DNA from: an uncultured Clostridia bacterium
GTDB lineage: Bacteria; Bacillota; Clostridia; Christensenellales; UBA1242
Length of the DNA stretch: 64,000 nucleotides
Direction: 5' to 3'
Assembly: GCA_944381145.1 (NCBI GenBank)
Contig: CALWJZ010000005.1
Location: 1-64,000 of the forward strand
Below are positions 28,665 through 39,562 of the stretch, piece after piece. The notes beneath the pieces are model-generated. The model did not search any database. It had not been told where the DNA came from and saw nothing but the letters and a program-made list of their open reading frames with translations. Made by a program: the position numbers and the translations under genes. Each line of letters opens with the position of its first letter. Within the stretch, counting starts at the first letter, position 1.

Positions 28665-31600
28665 TTACTGTAAATTTTCCACTTTTCTTCTACTGAAATA
28701 TTGTTCAAAAGATTGTTTAACTGATTGAACTCCCTCTCTATAAAATACATCACGATTTAGAGCTTTTTGTATATCCGTACCAGTTTTTAATCTATTAATT
28801 GTTTCAACTACTGTTGAAATATTATCACCTATTTTAAAAATATTTCCATTATTACTTAGGCTTATTGATGAAAATTTTGCAATTAAATTTATTCCTAATT
28901 CGTCAGCATTTAGAATATTTGCTACTTCTTCCAAGTCAGACACTAAAGAACTAAATTCTTCATGTGCTTCCAATTCTTTTACGACATAAGCAAAAGGACC
29001 CAATTCATGTTCTTTATCTACAATATACCTAAATAAGTATTGTTGAATAAAACCTTTAATATTGCAAACTATAGTTTGATTGTTAGGTAAAGCTATTTCC
29101 AAATCTTTTTCTTCAGAATTTATAGTTGGCAAAGTTCCTACTATTTCTAAAATTTTATGTAATTTATCTATTTCCGTTTGAATTGAATTATCTGCATTAT
29201 TTTTCACTGCTTTTTCAAAGCCGTCAAATATACCTTTGAAAATGACATCAATATTTTTTATTTTTATTCGCTCTTTTTTCTTTTCTTCTGTTGTCGTTTC
29301 ATCTAACTCAACAGGCTTATCATCTAAAGTAACTATATTTTCTGTGTTCAATTCAAAATACTCAGCCATTTCAATCTCATAGCCATTCATGTAATCTCTA
29401 TTTCTTATCATTGCAAGTAAAGTATTTCTAAATTCTTTCTTTTTGTCTTCGAAAAACTCAGTTAATTTATCTGAAATAATTCTTTTATCTTCAGAATATT
29501 TTTCAAAGATTTCTGTTAAAGCATAATACAAATAAAGTTTTTCATAATGACTAATATCTTCTATCGAACTATAAATTTCTGGGTGAGGATTAACTAAATC
29601 TTCACTCATTTTGTTAAATCCTATTTCCAAAGACTCTATTGTTTCTTTCTTTTCATCATTATTTTTCTTGTCAAAACTATTAGACTCCATGAGCATTTTA
29701 TTTATATATAACATTTTGTTGACATGCAAAGAATTATCTTTGTTAATTTTGTCTATATAATCAATAAACCTTTCACATTTTGTCATCATTATATTTCTAA
29801 TTACAGAAGTCAACAATATTTTCATATTTTCATCAAAATCTTTGAAATATTCATTAATCTTGTTTAAACTCAAAATATTATTATTGTAGAAGTCTTCTTT
29901 TAATTGCGTCTTATCCTTATCAAGCACATACTTGATTCCTAAGGCAATTAACATAGCATATTCTTGTACTTTATTCTTTTCAAGCACAAAACCCTTTCTT
30001 ATATACCATCTATCGTCATCATATTCATAGATAGAGTTTCCTACTTCCTTATCTTTTTCTTTACTTGCAAATTTAACTAGTGGAACGATTGGTTTTTTGT
30101 CTTCCTCAACAATAATTGTAGCTTTGATATCAATTTTTTCTCGTATTGCATCAATTAAATTCTCCATAAACTTAACGCCTGACTGTAAATTATAAGGTTT
30201 AAGTTTAAGGAGCAATTTGTTATAACCTCCATTAAATTTGTAAAGAGAGCCAAACAAATTGGTCACATCAGATTTCAAATCTTCAAATAATTTATCATTT
30301 TTGGTTGTTATTATTTCATTTTGTTCAAAACTAAGTGATTTACCAAATTTCAAATTATTGTCAGCATTATCTTTTTGTTTGAAGAATATACTTCTAGGAT
30401 ATGTTCCTAATCCGCTATCTTTTTCATCTTCATTTTGAATAATAACATTTTGACCTTTAATAGAAAAACTTAAATAATCAAGCAATCTTGATGCAACACC
30501 TTCACTATCCAGTTTGATAGTAGGAATATCACCATTTTCTATTTTTCCTATTAATGAATTTATATAAGTTTGTTTCATTTTGCTTGAATATTCTTCATAA
30601 GTCCTGCGAACTTGTATATCTTGAGTGATTGATTTTACTATAGTTGCAATCAAATTAGCACATTTAACTGAATTTTCTTTCACTTTCTCTGGAACATAGT
30701 TTTCCAAATCTCCCAAAAATTTGTGTTCTATCAAATCTTTTAATAGATCAAAATTAATAGAACTTATCAAATCTTTGTAATCACTAATAACTATGTCTAA
30801 CATATTCTGAGGAACATATTTAGTTAAAAATCTTCTCAAATCTGATTTATAATCAAAATTAGCAAGATTACTATCTAATGTACTTAGTCCTGACTTAGCC
30901 ATTGCATTTTTTACATACCTTATATGCAAATCAGAAATAATTTGCTCAGGAGATTGAATTTGCGCTTTCTTTGTCTCAATATATGAGTATAACAAATTAT
31001 TATTAGTTGTAAGCAAAAATTTGTATCTATCATAAGTAGCATAATCTTCAAGCATATTTCCATAACTAGTAAAGTTTTTGTTTTCGTATCCAACAACAAA
31101 CGGTATAACGCAAGGTTCAATTCCTTCACTTAAATAATCAAAATTTTGGTAATCTTTATTAACAAAATTATTCATATTAGGCATAATAGGCATAGTTCCC
31201 ATCACACCAGGCATTACATATCCAGGCATTATGTTTGATGGAATATTTGGATTTGCTAATGGAATATTTGGATTTTGTGAAGTACCAATCGTGCTTGATA
31301 ATTGATTACTTGAATTATTACCTACTTCATTACCTTGGTTTGAGTTTCCTTGATTAAAGTTTGTAGAAGAATTTGTTTTTGAACTAATATGTTCATTTTC
31401 ATAACTTCCATTGCTTGTTTTCTTATTTTCAGCATTTATACCAACGTTGTTTGAGTTTAATAAATCTTGCGATTCATTTTGATTATTTGAATGTGCAAAT
31501 GATATAGGAGATTTAGAATTATTTGGAATAACTTGAGTTTGTGGAATATCATTATAAATCCCCGAACCAAATCCTCCAAAACCACCTAATCCACTTGCAT

Positions 31601-33833
31601 TACCAACAATACTTCCATATGCGTTTATATAAGCATTAACACTTTTTACTCTTTCTTCTTTTTGTGCTTTTTTAACAGATTCTCTTATTTTGTTTTCTTC
31701 CAAAATTTTTCTGTGACTTTCATCACTAATTCTAGTGGCTGTACTTTCAATAATTTTGTCAACTTCAGATAATTTTTCTTCTCTCTTAGTTAATTTTTCA
31801 TCGTTTCTATTTTTTGCATAATAGGTAACCTTACCTTTGTCAAATGCAAAAGAAATATCTGGAACTGAAGATAAAATTTCTTTTAAAATTTTCAATTTGT
31901 CTTCAATAGTTAATCGTTTATTAATTTCTTTATACTTTTCACCACGACTTACTATTTCAGCCTTTACTAATTCCTTCTGAGTTTTTGCATTTAAAAGCAA
32001 AATACGAAAATTATTTTTAGATTTTATTAAATCTTCTTTTGCTTCCCTATAATCCAAGCTTCCAATTTTTTGAGTTAGCTCATCAACTTGTAATTGATAA
32101 TAAGCAATTTGTTGATTACTGTCTTTAGCCTTATCATAAGATAATTTTTCAATAACATCTTCATACTCTTTCTTTTTTTCAATAAATTCATTTTGATCAT
32201 CTTGTTGTAGCATGAAAATTTTTTCTTTTCTAAGATAATCAACCGTATAATTATCAATTATATCTTGAACAAATCCTCTCACATCTTGAATAGATGAATG
32301 TAAAATATTTATAAGCCTAAAAGAATAATCTTCAATTCTTTCAATTCTAGTTTTGTCACACTTGATTTCATCTAAATCTATATCCAAACCAAAGTCTCTA
32401 GAAATATCACTAATTCTATAATCTGATATGTTCAATTGTTCAGGTGTTAATATATTACCTTCATTTAAAAATTCTTCAAACATTTCACATATAACCATTT
32501 TTTTGGCTTGTTGTTTTATGTGCATTCTATTTGACAAATCATCTTTTAAATCTTTGTTTGAATAATATTCGGCTTTGAAAAGCTTTTGGAAATCTTTCCA
32601 TTCACTCGCATTTCTACTGTACTTTCTAATCATTTCTTTGAAATATGATTTTACATTACGAGTAGAATTCATTGTGCCAAATAAATCATCTAATTCACTA
32701 GACGACCTAGAGTTGATTCCTAAACTCTTTTCTGCCTCACTTATGTACGTTATAAAAACTTGACCAGGCGTTATAAATTTTCGGTTTTCAATTGGCATAT
32801 TAAGAAATTGATCCAAAAATTTGTTACAAGATTTTTTTGATAAAGCAAAAGATTTTTCTTGACGCCCTATAAAATATTTAATACCGTTGCCATTATTTGT
32901 ATTTTTTATTACATACAATCCATAGTCGTCTTTTTCAACACTCACACCTACATAATTTAGTGCTGCTACAATGTCAAAGTCTTGATCTTCTTTATTTTGT
33001 CTTATTTCATTTTCAATATTTTGCTCTAAAGGTATTTCTTCATATCCTTCAGTACACACATCTGAAAAAATATCATTTGCTCTTTTTATTGTAGCTGTAT
33101 CAGCAACTGCTTGTTTGTTTAAAATTGGTAAATACTTAGCAAGTACAATATTATATACTGCAACTTTCTCAATTTCTTCATTAACAACATCTAAAGGTGC
33201 ATTTGCTTGTTTTAACAAATTAATTTTTTTTAAAACTTTGTAACGATAATTAAGTATCCTTACAATGTTGCCAAGCATTTTTGCATTTATATCTTCTATA
33301 GAGTAAATTTGATCTGGTATATCAATATATTCATTTTCATCAATATACTCAATTTTATTTACCTCATCATTATTCGATGATTCGATAGTATTTTTATTAA
33401 CAGTAATATTTTCTGCATCTTCTTTTAAATCATTATTTTCAGTATTTTGATTTTCATTTTGAAATTCAACATTTTCTATAGAAGTTTCATTTTGGTCTAA
33501 ATCCTTGTCGCTTTTTACATTTTGAATATTATTATTAGGATCCTTATTATCCAAAACTTTATCAATAGAATTTATTATATCATCCAAAACATTAGAATCA
33601 TCTTCGTCTGTTTGAGATATTGAAGCGTTAATTTTTTCTAGTTTAAGTTTAGACAAATATGTATTTATTATACTTATCAAAGTTGCCTTATCTTTTGGCC
33701 ACGAAAACAAAGGGGTATCAATTTTATATTTAGAAATAATACCTCTTTTGTACTTTAGAGTAGCAGGAGTATCATCAGTATAATTGAAATAATTTTTTAT
33801 GTTCTGATTTCCATTTTTCTTTAAAATTGTCAC
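28665..33833 (-). CDS. Giant helical protein next to type IV secretion genes
   Basis: 1722 residues, family not recognised, no signal peptide or membrane segment. Block order: SWPKDKATLIS (~41), an acidic Asn/Asp/Glu-rich stretch (~75-165), a domain beginning ALNYVGVSVEKDDYG (~295), long helices with EDKLKILKEIL (~642), a flexible Gly/Asn/Ser linker ending in Pro/Met-rich sequence (~741-895), EDYATYDRYKFL (~924), KLKPYNLQSGVK (~1209) and a helical C-terminus. The same blocks recur in the downstream 1257-residue protein. I start it at GTG 33833 because GAGGTG lies just upstream; TTG at 33845 would absorb that site. A promoter candidate precedes it and VirB4 lies directly upstream in the same direction. 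Confidence 0.8.
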   Translation of the reverse strand: MTILKKNGNQNIKNYFNYTDDTPATLKYKRGIISKYKIDTPLFSWPKDKATLISIINTYLSKLKLEKINASISQTDEDDSNVLDDIINSIDKVLDNKDPNNNIQNVKSDKDLDQNETSIENVEFQNENQNTENNDLKEDAENITVNKNTIESSNNDEVNKIEYIDENEYIDIPDQIYSIEDINAKMLGNIVRILNYRYKVLKKINLLKQANAPLDVVNEEIEKVAVYNIVLAKYLPILNKQAVADTATIKRANDIFSDVCTEGYEEIPLEQNIENEIRQNKEDQDFDIVAALNYVGVSVEKDDYGLYVIKNTNNGNGIKYFIGRQEKSFALSKKSCNKFLDQFLNMPIENRKFITPGQVFITYISEAEKSLGINSRSSSELDDLFGTMNSTRNVKSYFKEMIRKYSRNASEWKDFQKLFKAEYYSNKDLKDDLSNRMHIKQQAKKMVICEMFEEFLNEGNILTPEQLNISDYRISDISRDFGLDIDLDEIKCDKTRIERIEDYSFRLINILHSSIQDVRGFVQDIIDNYTVDYLRKEKIFMLQQDDQNEFIEKKKEYEDVIEKLSYDKAKDSNQQIAYYQLQVDELTQKIGSLDYREAKEDLIKSKNNFRILLLNAKTQKELVKAEIVSRGEKYKEINKRLTIEDKLKILKEILSSVPDISFAFDKGKVTYYAKNRNDEKLTKREEKLSEVDKIIESTATRISDESHRKILEENKIRESVKKAQKEERVKSVNAYINAYGSIVGNASGLGGFGGFGSGIYNDIPQTQVIPNNSKSPISFAHSNNQNESQDLLNSNNVGINAENKKTSNGSYENEHISSKTNSSTNFNQGNSNQGNEVGNNSSNQLSSTIGTSQNPNIPLANPNIPSNIMPGYVMPGVMGTMPIMPNMNNFVNKDYQNFDYLSEGIEPCVIPFVVGYENKNFTSYGNMLEDYATYDRYKFLLTTNNNLLYSYIETKKAQIQSPEQIISDLHIRYVKNAMAKSGLSTLDSNLANFDYKSDLRRFLTKYVPQNMLDIVISDYKDLISSINFDLLKDLIEHKFLGDLENYVPEKVKENSVKCANLIATIVKSITQDIQVRRTYEEYSSKMKQTYINSLIGKIENGDIPTIKLDSEGVASRLLDYLSFSIKGQNVIIQNEDEKDSGLGTYPRSIFFKQKDNADNNLKFGKSLSFEQNEIITTKNDKLFEDLKSDVTNLFGSLYKFNGGYNKLLLKLKPYNLQSGVKFMENLIDAIREKIDIKATIIVEEDKKPIVPLVKFASKEKDKEVGNSIYEYDDDRWYIRKGFVLEKNKVQEYAMLIALGIKYVLDKDKTQLKEDFYNNNILSLNKINEYFKDFDENMKILLTSVIRNIMMTKCERFIDYIDKINKDNSLHVNKMLYINKMLMESNSFDKKNNDEKKETIESLEIGFNKMSEDLVNPHPEIYSSIEDISHYEKLYLYYALTEIFEKYSEDKRIISDKLTEFFEDKKKEFRNTLLAMIRNRDYMNGYEIEMAEYFELNTENIVTLDDKPVELDETTTEEKKKERIKIKNIDVIFKGIFDGFEKAVKNNADNSIQTEIDKLHKILEIVGTLPTINSEEKDLEIALPNNQTIVCNIKGFIQQYLFRYIVDKEHELGPFAYVVKELEAHEEFSSLVSDLEEVANILNADELGINLIAKFSSISLSNNGNIFKIGDNISTVVETINRLKTGTDIQKALNRDVFYREGVQSVKQSFEQYFSRRKVENLQ

Positions 33834-33943
33834 ATTGCACCTCAAATAATTTACGTTATGAGATTTAAATGATAGTTAAATGATTGTTAGTCATTATTTT
33901 AAATTAAATTAAATAAATTTAATTTACATACACTTACACAAGT

Positions 33944-33972
33944 ATTTTACCACATTATGTCTATTTTTACAA
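33944..33972 (-). promoter_or_regulatory. Possible promoter of the giant-protein operon
   Basis: Minus strand TTGTAA (33967-33972), 17-nt spacer, TAAAAT (33944-33949), in the 319-nt gap 33834-34152, leaving a leader of about 100 nt. That gap otherwise holds only the VirB4 terminator and AT-rich sequence. Confidence 0.4.
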
Positions 33973-34035
33973 ATTTTTTGTACATATTTGTATAAAATAT
34001 AGTAATTACAGACTATGATATTTGGTTATTTATTT

Positions 34036-34070
34036 CAAAAAAAACACTTCTAATTTCCAATTAGAAGTGT
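34036..34070 (-). terminator. Terminator after virB4-like gene
   Basis: Perfect 11-bp stem acacttctaat (34044-34054) and attagaagtgt (34060-34070), loop 5 nt, followed on the minus strand by TTTTTTTT. It separates the VirB operon from the giant-protein operon. Confidence 0.9.
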
Positions 34071-34152
34071 AATATATTAAAAATTATTTTTTATTTATTA
34101 GATATTTGCTATTTTTAAACATTTTTAGAAAAATTTTTTTCCATACAAAAAG

Positions 34153-36837
34153 TTAAATTCCACTATGAATAGCTGTCAAATAATCTGGGTTATTAAACAA
34201 ATCTTTTGTAACATTTAATGCCTCTATTTGAACTGTAGTTCTATTCATAGGTCCCGTGATCAAGAAACATTGACCACGTCTCGCTGTAACAATTGAGTTC
34301 TGTTCTTCTTCGTTTATACCTCCAGCATTACGATACAAAGTAATTAAGTCATTAATATCTGCAGGCGCCAAAGACATTATAATTGAATATTGACAAGCAT
34401 TAATAACAGCTGTACTTTGTTGAGCAATTTCTTCACTACCAACGAAGTCTTTTATGTTTTGTGTAATAATAATTTGCATACCATTATATTTTCTTATACG
34501 TTTTGCCATTTGTGCCATAAAGTCAAGCGCTATAGGGAATTTTTTGTTAATAAACACGTGCGCTTCATCAACAGCAACTATTATTCTTCTATGGTCTTCT
34601 TCTAATTCTTGATCTGCAAAATATTTTAAGTTAAAGTCACGATTTTTTATGATTTCACTATCCAAGTATTTAAATACAAGCAACATTTGTGCGTTTGCAA
34701 TTATATCGTTACGATTGGAAATAAGAGAACGGAATGAGAAACAAACAAAGTTTTCATTGGTTTCAATAGAAGTATATCCATTCCAAAGATTTGAGTTTCT
34801 ACCACCTGTTCCAAATTTTTCAATAAACATTCTAACAGTTTGCAAATTCTTTAGATGATATTCATTTTCTTCAGTTTCAAGTTTTTCATCAACCAAGGCA
34901 ATAAGATCATCAAAAATTGGAAATTCATTTGCTTTTATGTCTGCTACATTTACGCCAACATCAATTCCTCTTGTTCGATAAAGTTCTGCAGTCAACGAAT
35001 TAAGCATTTCGAAAGCATCTGTATTTATACCTGGCAAAATTAATCTATAAAATTGTTCCATAAACTGCAAGTGTTCACTAAACGAATCGTCTTGTTGACC
35101 TTCTTCTGATTCAAGTGTTGCATATATGTGGAAAGGATTAAAAATACCATTTGTAGAATTACCAACGTCAATTATTTTTCCGCCCAAATTGTGACAAAGA
35201 ATTTCGTATTCATTTTCGGGGTCAAGAATAAATATACGTGTATTATCTGCCGCAAAATTAGTAAGCAAAGTTTTTGTACAATAAGATTTCCCTGAACCAG
35301 ATTTACCAATTATCATCATATTGCTATTAACTCTTTCATTATTACGAGCGAAGAAATTAGCAAATACAGGATATTGATTGTAACCAATATAAATTCCTCT
35401 TTCATCATGTAATGTTGTAGATATGAATGGGAAACATGCTGAAAGAGATGTTGTTTGAATTCCCCTACCATATGATTTAATTAGCTTATCCAAACGCGAA
35501 ATATTACTAGAAATGAAACCATCAACTTGTCTAGCAAAATTTTCAGAAAATTTGAATCCGTTTTGTCTCAAAACTGCACGAACTTCTTTCTTTACATCTT
35601 CTTTTGCAACAATATGAATTGTTGTATTGAACAGTTGTTCATTTGCTCCTTTGATACCTTTTAGTAATTCTTTCAAAGTTTCAACGTGGTTTTGTGCATC
35701 AATCTTTTGACTTGAACGCAAATCTTTTTGCAATCTATTTTCCATCTCCATAAGAGATTTGTCTAAATCTTTTTCTGCCTTAAATCTATCAATGGGCGAA
35801 ATATTAACAATTACCCTACTTTCATCTAAAGCAAATATAGGATATGCCCAAGCATTAGGAACTTCTATTGGATAATCTGTAATGGAAAATATTCTAAATA
35901 ATTCACCATCTATTTTAGTAGTTTTCAAGCCGAATTTTACCTCATCAGGATAAACCCAATTTGGTTTTTCTTTCATAGGAATTACATCAATTTCTCTTTC
36001 ATCAAAGTTCGTACAAAAAGTACTTTTCATAAAAACATATAAATCATCACCAGTAACTATATTTGTGTAGATTGGCGTTACCGAACTTTCAAGCGTGGAA
36101 ACTATACCATTAATAGTATTATTAAGCGCATCTCTATCCGTATCATAAACAACTATATAAAAATGGTCTTTGATAATTTTTTCTGTATTATTCATGTAAT
36201 TAATCGCTTGTAATCTTTCCTCAAAGACTGGACTTCTGCTATCTAACTCGTTATGAGTGTACAAGCCTCTATCAGCCATGTCTTGCAACGTGTTGTATCT
36301 ATAGTCTTCGTATTTTGCCATATCGTCAAGAAGCATAGGTTTTTTGGTCTTAATTATAGTCATTTGTTGTGACAAATTAATTCTTTGTATTGCTTGTGCA
36401 AAACTGTTTATAACCATATTTTGTCTATCTTCTGCAAGTAATCCAAACGACATAGGAAATATTTCTACTACCATGCCATAATAATCTCCAAATTTCAAGA
36501 ATTTGTCTGTATTCAAATCGTCAAATGGCATAATGTTTTTTATATTTGTATTTCCTTTGTCCTTTTTTGAGTATTTTTTGTGATATGCCAAATATTTGAA
36601 ACTAAGTACCAAGGCATAATAAACTCTTACTCCATCAGATAATTCCAAAAAAAGTACAGCCCATATACCACCTACAAACAAAGCAGCATACAAATTATAT
36701 AACCAATAACTAAACAAATTTGACGTGGCTATCAATACTGCAATAGCACACCCAATAAGCATCAAAAACACATCAAATATTGTAAAATTTCTAAATACCG
36801 TGGTTTTTACCTTAGTTTTTCGCGGAATAAATCTCAT
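34153..36837 (-). CDS. VirB4-family type IV secretion ATPase with fused VirB3/PrgI-like N-terminus
   Basis: 894 residues. VirB4 ATPases power assembly of and transport through type IV secretion channels at the inner membrane. Residues 1-85 hold two membrane segments (FTIFDVFLMLIGCAIAVLIA and LYNLYAALFVGGIWAVLFLE) after a basic start, like the VirB3/PrgI module often fused to VirB4 in Firmicutes. The ATPase part has Walker A IGKSGSGKSYC (~512), Walker B IIVAVDEAH (~754) and the following QIIITQNIKDF block. GGAG lies upstream of ATG. It is 36 nt behind the VirB6-like gene and ends at a strong terminator. Confidence 0.93.
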   Translation of the reverse strand: MRFIPRKTKVKTTVFRNFTIFDVFLMLIGCAIAVLIATSNLFSYWLYNLYAALFVGGIWAVLFLELSDGVRVYYALVLSFKYLAYHKKYSKKDKGNTNIKNIMPFDDLNTDKFLKFGDYYGMVVEIFPMSFGLLAEDRQNMVINSFAQAIQRINLSQQMTIIKTKKPMLLDDMAKYEDYRYNTLQDMADRGLYTHNELDSRSPVFEERLQAINYMNNTEKIIKDHFYIVVYDTDRDALNNTINGIVSTLESSVTPIYTNIVTGDDLYVFMKSTFCTNFDEREIDVIPMKEKPNWVYPDEVKFGLKTTKIDGELFRIFSITDYPIEVPNAWAYPIFALDESRVIVNISPIDRFKAEKDLDKSLMEMENRLQKDLRSSQKIDAQNHVETLKELLKGIKGANEQLFNTTIHIVAKEDVKKEVRAVLRQNGFKFSENFARQVDGFISSNISRLDKLIKSYGRGIQTTSLSACFPFISTTLHDERGIYIGYNQYPVFANFFARNNERVNSNMMIIGKSGSGKSYCTKTLLTNFAADNTRIFILDPENEYEILCHNLGGKIIDVGNSTNGIFNPFHIYATLESEEGQQDDSFSEHLQFMEQFYRLILPGINTDAFEMLNSLTAELYRTRGIDVGVNVADIKANEFPIFDDLIALVDEKLETEENEYHLKNLQTVRMFIEKFGTGGRNSNLWNGYTSIETNENFVCFSFRSLISNRNDIIANAQMLLVFKYLDSEIIKNRDFNLKYFADQELEEDHRRIIVAVDEAHVFINKKFPIALDFMAQMAKRIRKYNGMQIIITQNIKDFVGSEEIAQQSTAVINACQYSIIMSLAPADINDLITLYRNAGGINEEEQNSIVTARRGQCFLITGPMNRTTVQIEALNVTKDLFNNPDYLTAIHSGI

Positions 36838-36873
36838 TTAAATTTCTCCATTTTTCTCAAATAAACTTAAATA

Positions 36874-39441
36874 TTACTTACCTAACTTTTCTTTTAATTT
36901 TTCTAATTCTTCATGCAATTTTTTCAAGATTTCAGCGTTGCCTTTTTGTCCCCACTCTTTCATTTGCTCTTCAAAAATTTCTTCAATTTCTTTCTTAGAA
37001 GCATGACGTTTCAAAGCTTCTTCCATTTTTTGTTTAAAGTCACCTGTATCATAGTTAATATTAAGATCACCAATTCTTTCTAATCCTTCGAATTTAATAT
37101 TAGGATTAATAGCTTGCATTTGTTGTTGTATACCAAGTGCTTGTTGTTTTGCGATATCTCTCTCTTCGTTCGTCTTTGTTGCATCTTTGATAACTTGTTT
37201 CAATTTTTCATATTCTTGATCCATCAAACCTAATTTTTTATTTGCAGTGGATTGTTCATTATTCATAAATGCTACTGCTGTAGCCGTAGCCAACGCCATT
37301 TGCTGAGCATTTCTCGCACTAATAACACCTTTGTTTCTGCTATCATATGCTGATTCAGCTTTATCTGCTTTTACTTTTTCATAATTTGCAAATAATGCTT
37401 TACCTTCTTCACTTACACTATTAGCATCTTTAACTGCATTTTTAAATTCATTTGGAAGTCCGCTAATAGATTTAGGTGCAACCGCCTTAAATAGAGCGCC
37501 TACTCCAAAATGATCTTTTACCATTTTCATTGCACCTTCTTTATACAATGTAGCCCTTTCGCCTGCTTTTAGTAGTCCACCCTTTACCTTATCTTTTACT
37601 GCTAAATCTTGATCTTTTCTAGCTTGTCTTTTATCAATATTTTGTTGAACTTTTGCTCTTGCATCATCATATTCTTTTTGTGCTTTGGCAATAGTATCAT
37701 CTGTTACACCTTGAGTACCTGAAGCTTGAGCCTTTCTAAGCCTACGTAATTCAGCTCCTTTTTGTTTAGCATCTTGCATATCGCGTTCTGAATTCCAAAT
37801 TCCTGCTCTGAAATCATTAACTCTTTTTATGCCTTTCTGTGCTTTTTTTACTAATGGTGTATCTTTTGCTTTATCTGCAATAATACCCACACCTTTTTTA
37901 ATACCTTTTCCCGTAGTTTTTATTGGAGATGCTATTGCTGATCCTACTTTTAGCCCTTTTTGTCTACCAGCAGAAAAAGTTCCACCTTTTAATTTACTAC
38001 CTACTCCACCAATAAGCCCACTTGTTTGTTTTACTGCACCACCAGCCAATTTCCCAGCAAGTCCTGCACCTTTTAACATTAAGGCTCCACCACCTAGTGC
38101 AATACCGCCACCAACTACTGCAGCTTTAGCTAGTCCTGATGTTGCTTCTTTGGCAAGTCCTGCACCATCTTTTGCTGCATCTCCACCACCGAAATATCCA
38201 CCAAGGTCACCAGATAATTTTTCTATCATCAAACAACCAACTATAACAAGTATTGCTTTTATTAGTCCAGACATAAAAGTTTCCGTAAACAGCCAATTTT
38301 CAGTATCCATGTTAAATCTTATATCAACATTTAGCAAAACTTTTACAATTATAAAAAACAAATTAAGTGATATAACAACACCATATGCAGACAAAGCCTT
38401 GCTTATAAATTTGCTTCGCCAAGAACCTAAACTATCTTTTACAGGAGACATTCCAATAACCATAGGAGATACAATGAATAACGCAACACATGTGTACAAT
38501 CTATCCACCATACCAAAACAACAATGATATAAGCATTTAATTATTATACATGCTCCAAAAATAAGAACCAAATAATTAATTTCAAATGGATTATAATATT
38601 TTGCAACATTAGTAACATCATGGTACAAATAACCATTTGAGCATTTCATAAAACCCAATTCAATGTCATCTCTATTACTAGGATCACCCATTTCGACTAC
38701 TGGAGCAGGCTCTCCTAAAATTGACTCAAATCCTTTTACTATTGCGAATTCAACTCCTGCTCCAAGCAGTCCACCACTATTATCAATATCTATCCAATCT
38801 GAGTTTTGAGTTTCATCACTCAACATCGCCGTTGAAGCAGCTGTAATAAATAAAGTTCCACTAATTTTAGTTCCATCACCACCACCAGTGGCCGTATCAA
38901 TCAAATCTAGCACACCATTTCCAATTATAACTCCAAAAATAACTAGTAATGGTATAAGCATAAGGTTTGCCAAACTTTTCAAAGACTTACCAATAATGCC
39001 AGACTTTGAATTTTGAGCTCCTTCAGTTGTATATTCTACTCTAATCATTTGGAATATGGTAGTAATGATAAGCAAGAAAATTCCAACAATACAAACAGCA
39101 TAAAACGCTTGAAGAATTTCCTCTGATCTAAGCAATTGTATCAAAAGATCTCCTTCACCATTCCCCAAAGATAATTGAATTCCACTGTTTGAAGTATTGT
39201 CCAAACCAGATAATGCCCTAAATAAAACTTCTACAAAGTCGATTAATTGCAATAAAAAACAAGATATTTCATAAAAAAATGTAGCAGTATAATATTGTAC
39301 AACAGTCACAACAATTCTAATTGCAGCCTGAACAACAGGAACAATCAACGTATTAACCAAAAAAGTAAATAAACTAACAAAAAGTGATCCTAATAAATCA
39401 CCAAGACCTGACAAAATTCCAAGTAAAGAGTTTATTCCCAT
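36874..39441 (-). CDS. VirB6/TrbL-like polytopic membrane protein with long soluble tail
   Basis: 855 residues. The first ~430 hold about seven membrane segments with a large extracytoplasmic loop (~185-270), as expected for the inner-membrane channel component VirB6/TrbL of Gram-positive type IV systems. A Gly/Ala-rich region (~440-510: GGGIALGGGALMLKGAGLAG) is followed by a basic, helical tail of over 300 residues ending in a coiled coil (HEELEKLKEKLGK). That tail is longer than in the VirB6 proteins I know. GGAG precedes ATG. It lies between the pilin-like genes and virB4, the typical order. Confidence 0.85.
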   Translation of the reverse strand: MGINSLLGILSGLGDLLGSLFVSLFTFLVNTLIVPVVQAAIRIVVTVVQYYTATFFYEISCFLLQLIDFVEVLFRALSGLDNTSNSGIQLSLGNGEGDLLIQLLRSEEILQAFYAVCIVGIFLLIITTIFQMIRVEYTTEGAQNSKSGIIGKSLKSLANLMLIPLLVIFGVIIGNGVLDLIDTATGGGDGTKISGTLFITAASTAMLSDETQNSDWIDIDNSGGLLGAGVEFAIVKGFESILGEPAPVVEMGDPSNRDDIELGFMKCSNGYLYHDVTNVAKYYNPFEINYLVLIFGACIIIKCLYHCCFGMVDRLYTCVALFIVSPMVIGMSPVKDSLGSWRSKFISKALSAYGVVISLNLFFIIVKVLLNVDIRFNMDTENWLFTETFMSGLIKAILVIVGCLMIEKLSGDLGGYFGGGDAAKDGAGLAKEATSGLAKAAVVGGGIALGGGALMLKGAGLAGKLAGGAVKQTSGLIGGVGSKLKGGTFSAGRQKGLKVGSAIASPIKTTGKGIKKGVGIIADKAKDTPLVKKAQKGIKRVNDFRAGIWNSERDMQDAKQKGAELRRLRKAQASGTQGVTDDTIAKAQKEYDDARAKVQQNIDKRQARKDQDLAVKDKVKGGLLKAGERATLYKEGAMKMVKDHFGVGALFKAVAPKSISGLPNEFKNAVKDANSVSEEGKALFANYEKVKADKAESAYDSRNKGVISARNAQQMALATATAVAFMNNEQSTANKKLGLMDQEYEKLKQVIKDATKTNEERDIAKQQALGIQQQMQAINPNIKFEGLERIGDLNINYDTGDFKQKMEEALKRHASKKEIEEIFEEQMKEWGQKGNAEILKKLHEELEKLKEKLGK

Positions 39442-39562
39442 AAATTCATTCTCCTATAAGGAAGTATAAGCATAAAGTATATAAATATATAAATTATTTA
39501 TATACATTTATCTTACCCTATTTCGACAAAAAAAACAAACATATTTTATTAAATAAAAAAAA

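Noticed and set aside
37829-38527. 232-residue plus-strand open frame opposite the VirB6-like gene
   Set aside because: Pro/Ala-rich translation is the complement of the Gly/Ala/Lys-rich coding strand; no ribosome site, and VirB6 is clearly the real gene.
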